In this document: piece by piece, positions 40,387-44,992 of the stretch
Numbering within the stretch: the first letter of the stretch is position 1
Layout of the letters: every line of letters starts with the position of its first letter
From: an uncultured Burkholderiales bacterium
GTDB lineage: Bacteria > Pseudomonadota > Gammaproteobacteria > Burkholderiales > Burkholderiaceae_E
Direction: 5' to 3'
Assembly (NCBI GenBank): GCA_902826305.1
Contig: CADEEH010000026.1
Span: 1-44,992, forward strand
Length of the DNA: 44,992 bases
Notes under the pieces: generated by a model
What the model saw: only the letters and a program-made list of their open reading frames with translations
Databases searched by the model: none
Told to the model about the DNA's origin: nothing
Position numbers and translations under genes: made by a program

Positions 40387-41541
40387 TCAGGCGGTCGCCG
40401 GCTTCGTGCCGGCGCCCGCGCTCGCGCTGCGGCGGGCATTGACGCCGTGTTTTGGTGCCGGCCACAGCCCCTCGGGGCGGTAGAGCATGATCACGACCAT
40501 CGCGAGGCCGAACAACAGCATCCGCAGCGCCTCCGGCGCGACCAGTTCGGTGCCGAAGAGCGCCTCCTGTGCCGGCTTGGCCAGGTGGCGGAGCGCCTCC
40601 GGGATCGCGTACAGCAGCACCGCACCGAGGATCACCCCCGGCACGTGGCCCATCCCGCCCAACACCACCATCGCGACGATCACGATCGACTCGTTGAGCG
40701 TGAAACTCTCGGGCGACACGAAGCCCTGGAACGCGGCGAACATCGCCCCCGAGATGCCGCCGAACGAGGCACCCATCGCGAATGCGAGCAGCTTGACGTT
40801 GCGGGTGTTGATGCCCATCGCCTTGGCGGCGATCTCGTCCTCGCGGATCGCCATCCACGCGCGGCCCAGCCGCGAGTCCTGCAGTCGCACGGTGACGATG
40901 ACGACCCCGACCGCCAGGACCAGGAACAGGTAGTAGTACAGATGCACCGACTGGAACGTGAGGCCGAACAGTTCGATCCGCTTGGACAGCGGAAACCCGA
41001 ACAGCGTGATCGGATCGATGTTGGTGATGCCCTGTGGCCCGTTGGTGATGTTGAACGGATGGTTCAGATTGTTCATGAAGATCCGGACGATCTCACCGAA
41101 GCCGAGCGTCACGATCGCCAGATAGTCGCCGCGCAGGCGCAGCGTCGGCGCACCGAGGATCGCGCCCGCCAGGCCGGCGAGTGCCGCCCCCAGTGGCACC
41201 ACGACCCAGATCGGGTTGTGCAGGCCGTTCGGGAACATCGCCTTGAGCCACTCGAAGTTGTCGAGCAGGTGCGGCGAGGACAGCAGCGCGTACATGTACG
41301 CGCCGACCGCGTAGAACGCGACGTAGCCCAGGTCGAGCAGTCCCGCATAACCGACGACGATGTTCAGGCCCAGCGCCAGCATCACGTACAGCAGCGCCAT
41401 CGCCAGCACCCGCACCCAGGCGTTGCCGAAGATGCCGGCGACGAACGGCGCGGCGAGCAGCACCACGGCCAGCAGCACAACCGCCGCCCAGGCGGCCTTC
41501 GGGCTGTCGGCCAGCGCGGGGAAGAAGGTCTTGAGCAGCAT
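40387..41541 (-). CDS. livM: Branched-chain amino acid ABC transporter permease LivM
   Basis: 384 aa inner-membrane permease with about eight to ten hydrophobic segments. Conserved features are LNIVVGYAGLLDLGYVAFYA and TLRLRGDYLAIVTLGFGEI, with RAWMAIREDEIAAKAMGIN as the ATPase-coupling loop and VVLGGMGHVPGVILGA near the C-terminus. The ATG at 41541 has GAGGC upstream. It lies 8 bp after livH, so the two permeases are co-transcribed. Confidence 0.95.
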   Translation of the reverse strand: MLLKTFFPALADSPKAAWAAVVLLAVVLLAAPFVAGIFGNAWVRVLAMALLYVMLALGLNIVVGYAGLLDLGYVAFYAVGAYMYALLSSPHLLDNFEWLKAMFPNGLHNPIWVVVPLGAALAGLAGAILGAPTLRLRGDYLAIVTLGFGEIVRIFMNNLNHPFNITNGPQGITNIDPITLFGFPLSKRIELFGLTFQSVHLYYYLFLVLAVGVVIVTVRLQDSRLGRAWMAIREDEIAAKAMGINTRNVKLLAFAMGASFGGISGAMFAAFQGFVSPESFTLNESIVIVAMVVLGGMGHVPGVILGAVLLYAIPEALRHLAKPAQEALFGTELVAPEALRMLLFGLAMVVIMLYRPEGLWPAPKHGVNARRSASAGAGTKPATA

Positions 41542-41549
41542 CCGATGCC

Positions 41550-42482
41550 TCAGGCGCGATCGGCGACGCGTTCGCCCATGATTCCGGACGGACGGAACAC
41601 CAGCACCAGGATCAGCACCGCGAAGGCGAAGATGTCCTGGTACTGGCTGCCGAGCACGTTGCCGGTCAGGTCGCCGATGTAGCCGGCGCCGAGCGACTCG
41701 ATGATCCCGAGCAGCAGGCCGCCCACCATCGCCCCGGCCAGATTGCCGATGCCGCCGAGCACCGCGGCGGTGAACGCCTTCAGGCCGGGGATGAATCCCA
41801 TCATGAACTCGGCCTTGTTGTAGTTCAGTCCCCAGAGCACCCCGGCGATGGCGGCCAGCGTCGCGCCGATCGCGAACGTGGCCGCGATCACCCGGTTGGC
41901 GTTGACCCCCATCAGCCCGGCGATGCGGGGATTCTCCGCGGTCGCCCGCATCGCGCGGCCGAGCTTGGTCTTGTTGACGAGCAGGATCAGGCCGATCATC
42001 GTCGCCGCCGAGACGATCAGGATCAGCAGCTGCTTGGGCCCGAGCAGCGCGCCGCCGATCTGGATCGGGTCGGTCGGCAGCAGGTCCGGGAACACGCGGG
42101 GGTTCGGCTTCCAGATGATCATCGCCGCGGTCTGGAGCAGGATCGACACACCGATCGCGGTGATCAGCGGCGCCAGCCGCGGCGCGTTGCGAAGCGGCCG
42201 GTAGGCGACACGTTCGATGAACAGCGACAGCAGGATGCAGGTCGGTATCGCGGCGGCGAGTGCGATCACCAGCACCAGAGGGCCCGGCACCCCCATCGCG
42301 AGCAGCGGCGGGGCGAGCGTGACGGCGACCATCGCGCCGATCATCAACACGTCGCCATGGGCGAAGTTGATCAGCTGCAGGATGCCGTAGACCATCGTGT
42401 AGCCGAGCGCGACCAGCGCGTACACGCTGCCCAGCACCAGCCCATTGAGGATCTGCTGAAGCAGGATGTCGAAATCGAACAA
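41550..42482 (-). CDS. livH: Branched-chain amino acid ABC transporter permease LivH
   Basis: 310 aa permease from a TTG at 42482 (GAGGGGA upstream). ATG starts are absent at the expected place and the TTG gives the family N-terminus MFDFDILLQQILNGLVLGSV. LGYTMVYGILQLINFAHGDV and AMRATAENPRIAGLMGVN are the typical LivH segments. This is the first gene of the operon on this strand. No substrate-binding protein gene (livJ/livK) lies upstream within the window. Confidence 0.94.
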   Translation of the reverse strand: MFDFDILLQQILNGLVLGSVYALVALGYTMVYGILQLINFAHGDVLMIGAMVAVTLAPPLLAMGVPGPLVLVIALAAAIPTCILLSLFIERVAYRPLRNAPRLAPLITAIGVSILLQTAAMIIWKPNPRVFPDLLPTDPIQIGGALLGPKQLLILIVSAATMIGLILLVNKTKLGRAMRATAENPRIAGLMGVNANRVIAATFAIGATLAAIAGVLWGLNYNKAEFMMGFIPGLKAFTAAVLGGIGNLAGAMVGGLLLGIIESLGAGYIGDLTGNVLGSQYQDIFAFAVLILVLVFRPSGIMGERVADRA

Positions 42483-42639
42483 CGGATTCCCCTCGAGCGC
42501 GCGGCACCGGTCGGCTGCTGGATGCCGTCTGTCTTGTCCCGCGTCGTCATGCACTGCCGTGGCGCGAACCGGCGCGGATTCTACCCGCAAGTGCGCTGCA
42601 CAAAGCGTGCCAGCGGCGTTCGGTCGTGGAATGAGGGGC

Positions 42640-42665
42640 AAAAAAAAGCCCCGGCGAACCGGGGC
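42640..42665 (-). terminator. Strong intrinsic terminator with UUCG tetraloop, no gene upstream
   Basis: On the minus strand GCCCCGG-TTCG-CCGGGGC is a 7-bp GC stem with the very stable UUCG loop, followed directly by eight Ts. It is oriented to end a leftward transcript, yet it lies 158 bp before livH and no leftward gene precedes it except the cytochrome c, which has its own terminator. Confidence 0.85.
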
Positions 42666-42956
42666 AAACCAGCCAGGGAGGAAACTTGCGTGGCTGGAGG
42701 GAGGAGTCGTTCGGGTGTCGCCGCGCAACGTGGCTGCGAACCCAGCAGCGGCACTCTAACAAGCGGTCTCGCACCGTGTCCGGGCGAGAACCCTGTGCGG
42801 CCAGTGCCGCCGGACGAGCGGGAAACGGCGGTCCGGGCAGCGTGGAAAGCGGCTCGGGCGGACTGACTTTCTGGCCGGAAACGCACCTGGAGACGAACGG
42901 CCCAGGCGCTGCCGCATCGGAACGATCGGCGCATCTGTGCTGGCGGCATTCGAACG

Positions 42957-42979
42957 AAGGGGCGCCAGCGACGCCCCTT
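42957..42979. repeat. Hairpin, 8-bp arms, beside the cytochrome terminator
   Basis: AAGGGGCG and CGCCCCTT flank a 7-base loop. Together with the adjacent terminator it forms tandem hairpins separated by a short A-rich spacer. Confidence 0.5.
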
Positions 42980-42981
42980 CG

Positions 42982-43010
42982 AAAAACGAACAGGGCGCCG
43001 AGGCGCCCTG
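42982..43010 (-). terminator. Intrinsic terminator of the cytochrome c gene
   Basis: CAGGGCGCC and GGCGCCCTG form a 9-bp stem with a minimal loop. On the minus strand it is followed by TTCGTTTTT. It starts 27 bp after the cytochrome stop codon. Confidence 0.75.
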
Positions 43011-43037
43011 TTGCAGGTCAGCGGATACGGTCCGCTG

Positions 43038-43346
43038 TCACTTCTGCTCGAGTACCCACTTGACCAGGGTCTCGGCTTCCGCCGCGGTGACCTGGGGGTT
43101 GGCCGGCATCGGGATCTGGCCCCAGACACCGGTACCCCCTTCACGGACCTTCTTGGTCAGCTTGCCCACGGCTTCCTTGTCGCTGGCGTACTTGGCGGCG
43201 ACATCCTTGTAGGCCGGGCCGACCAGCTTCTTGTCGATCGCGTGGCACGCCGTGCAGTTCTTCTGTTTGGCGAGGTCGGCGTTGGCGTAGGCGCCAGCCG
43301 AGGCGCAGGCGAGCGCCGCAGCGGCAAGGATCGAGGCGAGCTTCAT
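43038..43346 (-). CDS. Periplasmic class I cytochrome c (c-551/c8-like)
   Basis: 102 aa small electron carrier. GGGAGA precedes the ATG at 43346; a second ATG at 43358 lacks this. Signal peptide MKLASILAAAALACASAGAY A, cleaved about residue 22. The haem motif CTACH is followed by the Met ligand in QIPMPANPQVT, and KDVAAKYASDKEAV matches the c-551 family. The mature protein is about 80 aa. It may serve respiration or an oxidase, but no partner oxidase is in the window. Confidence 0.94.
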   Translation of the reverse strand: MKLASILAAAALACASAGAYANADLAKQKNCTACHAIDKKLVGPAYKDVAAKYASDKEAVGKLTKKVREGGTGVWGQIPMPANPQVTAAEAETLVKWVLEQK

Positions 43347-43623
43347 GGTGTCTCCCATAGCGAGTTGATTGCGCGAAATCGAGTCGGATTACATCCCAGC
43401 CCGCGATTCTAGCAGCCCTCGCGCACCGGCTGGAGACCCGGAGGTATCGGCTCAACGGGCCCCTGTGCGCCGGCGTTGACGTCGCGGCCACGGCCGCCCG
43501 GGCGGTCGAACGCTCCGTTCGGCCCGTCGTCGTTGGCTGCCGACACGGTGCTCGATAGGCTCGGACGACGATGGCTGCGCACGTCCGCGCGCCAGCCGTC
43601 CCCTGCTGCCCGAGGTGAACGAC

Positions 43624-43884
43624 ATGTACCTGGTGTGGATCGGCGTGATCCTGCTGCTGATGAAATGGCTGGAGGTCGAGCCGGTGTCCAGCCTGTCCTG
43701 GTGGTGGATCCTGCTGCCGCTGGCGCTGGCGCTCGCCTGGTTCGAGGTGTTCGAGAAGATGTTCGGTCGCGACAAGCAGACCGTCGAACACATCGAATAC
43801 GAAGAGAAGCGGCGCAAGCGTGTCGAGGCGACCTTCTTCGATCCGAAGAAGGCCAACTCCGGCGCGAAGTCGGCGAAACACTGA
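43624..43884 (+). CDS. Small Trp-rich membrane protein (TIGR04438-like)
   Basis: 86 aa. Two hydrophobic segments (YLVWIGVILLLMKWLE and WWWILLPLALALAWFEVFE) rich in Trp are followed by a charged tail (DKQTVEHIEYEEKRRKRVEA). AGGTGA precedes the ATG at 43624; a GTG at 43615 is possible. This resembles the family named for its Trp-rich N-terminus, seen next to ilvD in Burkholderiales. Function is unknown. Confidence 0.8.
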   Translation: MYLVWIGVILLLMKWLEVEPVSSLSWWWILLPLALALAWFEVFEKMFGRDKQTVEHIEYEEKRRKRVEATFFDPKKANSGAKSAKH

Positions 43885-43928
43885 GGGCCGCTGCCGCCCG
43901 GCGCGCCGTCACGACCCCCGCCGACGCT

Positions 43929-44992
43929 TCACTCGAAGTCGTCGAGCACCGCGCCCCGGCTCGCGCTGGAGGCGAGCTTCGCGAACTTGGCGAGCACGCC
44001 GCGGCGATGACGGGTCTCGGGTGGATTCCACGCGGCCCGTCGCCGGGCGAGCTCGGCGTCGTCGACGTGCAGCTGAAGCAGCAGCCGGTGGGCATCGACG
44101 GTGATCGAATCCCCTTCGCGCACGAGCCCGATGTTGCCGCCGGCGGCCGCCTCGGGTGCGACATGGCCGACGACCATCCCCCAGGTCCCGCCCGAGAAGC
44201 GCCCGTCGGTCACCAGCGCGACCGACTCGCCGAGTCCGGCGCCGATGATCGCCGAGGTCGGCGCGAGCATCTCGGGCATGCCCGGCGCCCCCTTCGGGCC
44301 CAGGTAGCGCAGCACCAGCACGTCGCCGGCCTTGATCCGGTTGTCCATGATCGCCGTCATCGCCGACTGCTCGTCGTCGAAGACCCGCGCCGGGCCGGTG
44401 AGCACCGGGCTCTTCAGCCCGGTGATCTTGGCGACCGCGCCCTCGGGCGAGAGATTGCCCTTCAGGATCGCCAGGTGGCCCTTGTCGTAGAGCGGCCGAT
44501 CGAGCGGAAAGATCACCTTCTGGTCCGCGCGCGGCCGCGAGGGCACACCCTCGAGTTCCTGCGCGAGCGTGCGGCCGGTGATCGTCATGCAGTCGCCGTG
44601 CAGCAAGCCGGCGTCGAGCAGCAGCCTGAGCACCTGCGGGATCCCGCCGGCCTGGTGCAGGTCGGTCGCGACGTACTGGCCCGACGGCTTCAGATCGCAG
44701 ATCACCGGCACGCGCTGGCGGATCCGTTCGAAGTCGTCGATGGTCCACGCGATGCCGGCGGCGTGGGCGATCGCCAGGTAGTGCAGCACCGCGTTCGTCG
44801 AGCCGCCGGTGGCCATGATCAGCGTGACCGCGTTCTCGATCGATTTCCGGGTGACGATGTCGAGCGGCTTCAGGTCCTTGCGCACGGCGGCGACCAGCAC
44901 CCGCGCCGACTCCGACGCCGAGGCGAGCTTGTCGGCATCCGGATTGGCCATCGTCGAGGAGCCGAGCAGGCTCATGCCGAGCGCCTCGAACG
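43929..44992 (-). CDS. ilvD: Dihydroxy-acid dehydratase, C-terminal part (cut by window edge)
   Basis: Iron-sulfur dehydratase of valine and isoleucine synthesis. About 354 residues are visible from [20 protein letters not shown] to the C-terminus [15 protein letters not shown]. Conserved segments include [37 protein letters not shown], the [20 protein letters not shown] signature and [12 protein letters not shown]. The N-terminal part with the cluster cysteines is outside the window. It lies convergent to the Trp-rich gene, 44 bp away. Confidence 0.95.
   Translation of the reverse strand, partial: FEALGMSLLGSSTMANPDADKLASASESARVLVAAVRKDLKPLDIVTRKSIENAVTLIMATGGSTNAVLHYLAIAHAAGIAWTIDDFERIRQRVPVICDLKPSGQYVATDLHQAGGIPQVLRLLLDAGLLHGDCMTITGRTLAQELEGVPSRPRADQKVIFPLDRPLYDKGHLAILKGNLSPEGAVAKITGLKSPVLTGPARVFDDEQSAMTAIMDNRIKAGDVLVLRYLGPKGAPGMPEMLAPTSAIIGAGLGESVALVTDGRFSGGTWGMVVGHVAPEAAAGGNIGLVREGDSITVDAHRLLLQLHVDDAELARRRAAWNPPETRHRRGVLAKFAKLASSASRGAVLDDFE

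Larger units (their letters stand above)
42483..43037. other. Gap between livH and the cytochrome c gene (555 bp)
   Basis: No coding frame is supported on either strand. It contains two strong minus-strand intrinsic terminators (42640-42665 and 42982-43010), a further hairpin at 42957-42979, and an inverted repeat CCAGCCA/TGGCTGG (about 42669-42697) next to the first terminator. An unassigned minus-strand transcript could lie between them. Confidence 0.6.

Overview
The window is a GC-rich stretch of a proteobacterial chromosome, most likely from the order Burkholderiales. The evidence is gene content and order: ribF-ileS, purN near rsmB, rpmB-rpmG close to radC, fkpB-ispH, a DesA-type desaturase, a TIGR04438-like Trp-rich small protein beside ilvD, and two PilY1-type minor pilin clusters. 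Assignment below the order is not possible from sequence alone. Both ends cut a gene: ileS on the left and ilvD on the right. I see no phage, transposase or CRISPR array.

Layout. 1-2.5 kb: leftward ribF-ileS. 2.6-8.4 kb: rightward purN, a cyclase-like hypothetical gene, rsmB, a MscS-type channel and a fatty acid desaturase. 8.8-12.8 kb: a tight four-gene operon built around a TelA-family protein, with three poorly characterised partners (one single-pass membrane protein, one soluble helical protein, one multi-pass membrane protein) and an 18-bp perfect palindrome upstream. 12.9-17.5 kb: leftward rpmB-rpmG, a GH16 lipoprotein and radC, then rightward fkpB-ispH. 17.5-20.3 kb: a small secreted Cys-containing repeat protein (leftward), and rightward a NarX/DegS-like histidine kinase and a LuxR/NarL-type response regulator. 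An almost exact 20-bp sequence occurs twice between them.

20.3-36.6 kb is the most striking part. It holds two complete minor-pilin/PilY1 operons placed back to back around one 612-bp AT-richer control region. The leftward operon is fimT-pilV-pilW-pilX-pilY1-pilE plus a terminal TonB-like gene. The rightward operon is pilE-fimT-pilV-pilW-pilX-pilY1. The two PilY1 proteins differ reciprocally. The leftward one has a degenerate von Willebrand A (MIDAS) region but keeps Asp-rich Ca-type loops. The rightward one has an intact DxSxS MIDAS but lacks the Asp-rich propeller loop. Such proteins form the priming and adhesive tip complex of type IV pili, so the locus probably gives the cell two alternative tip complexes.

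36.6-45 kb: tRNA-Thr(CGU), a Rossmann-fold epimerase divergent from a ferredoxin-reductase (AscD-like) gene, the leftward branched-chain amino acid ABC operon livHMGF without a substrate-binding gene beside it, a 555-bp gap with strong intrinsic terminators, a small cytochrome c, the Trp-rich small membrane protein and the C-terminal part of ilvD.
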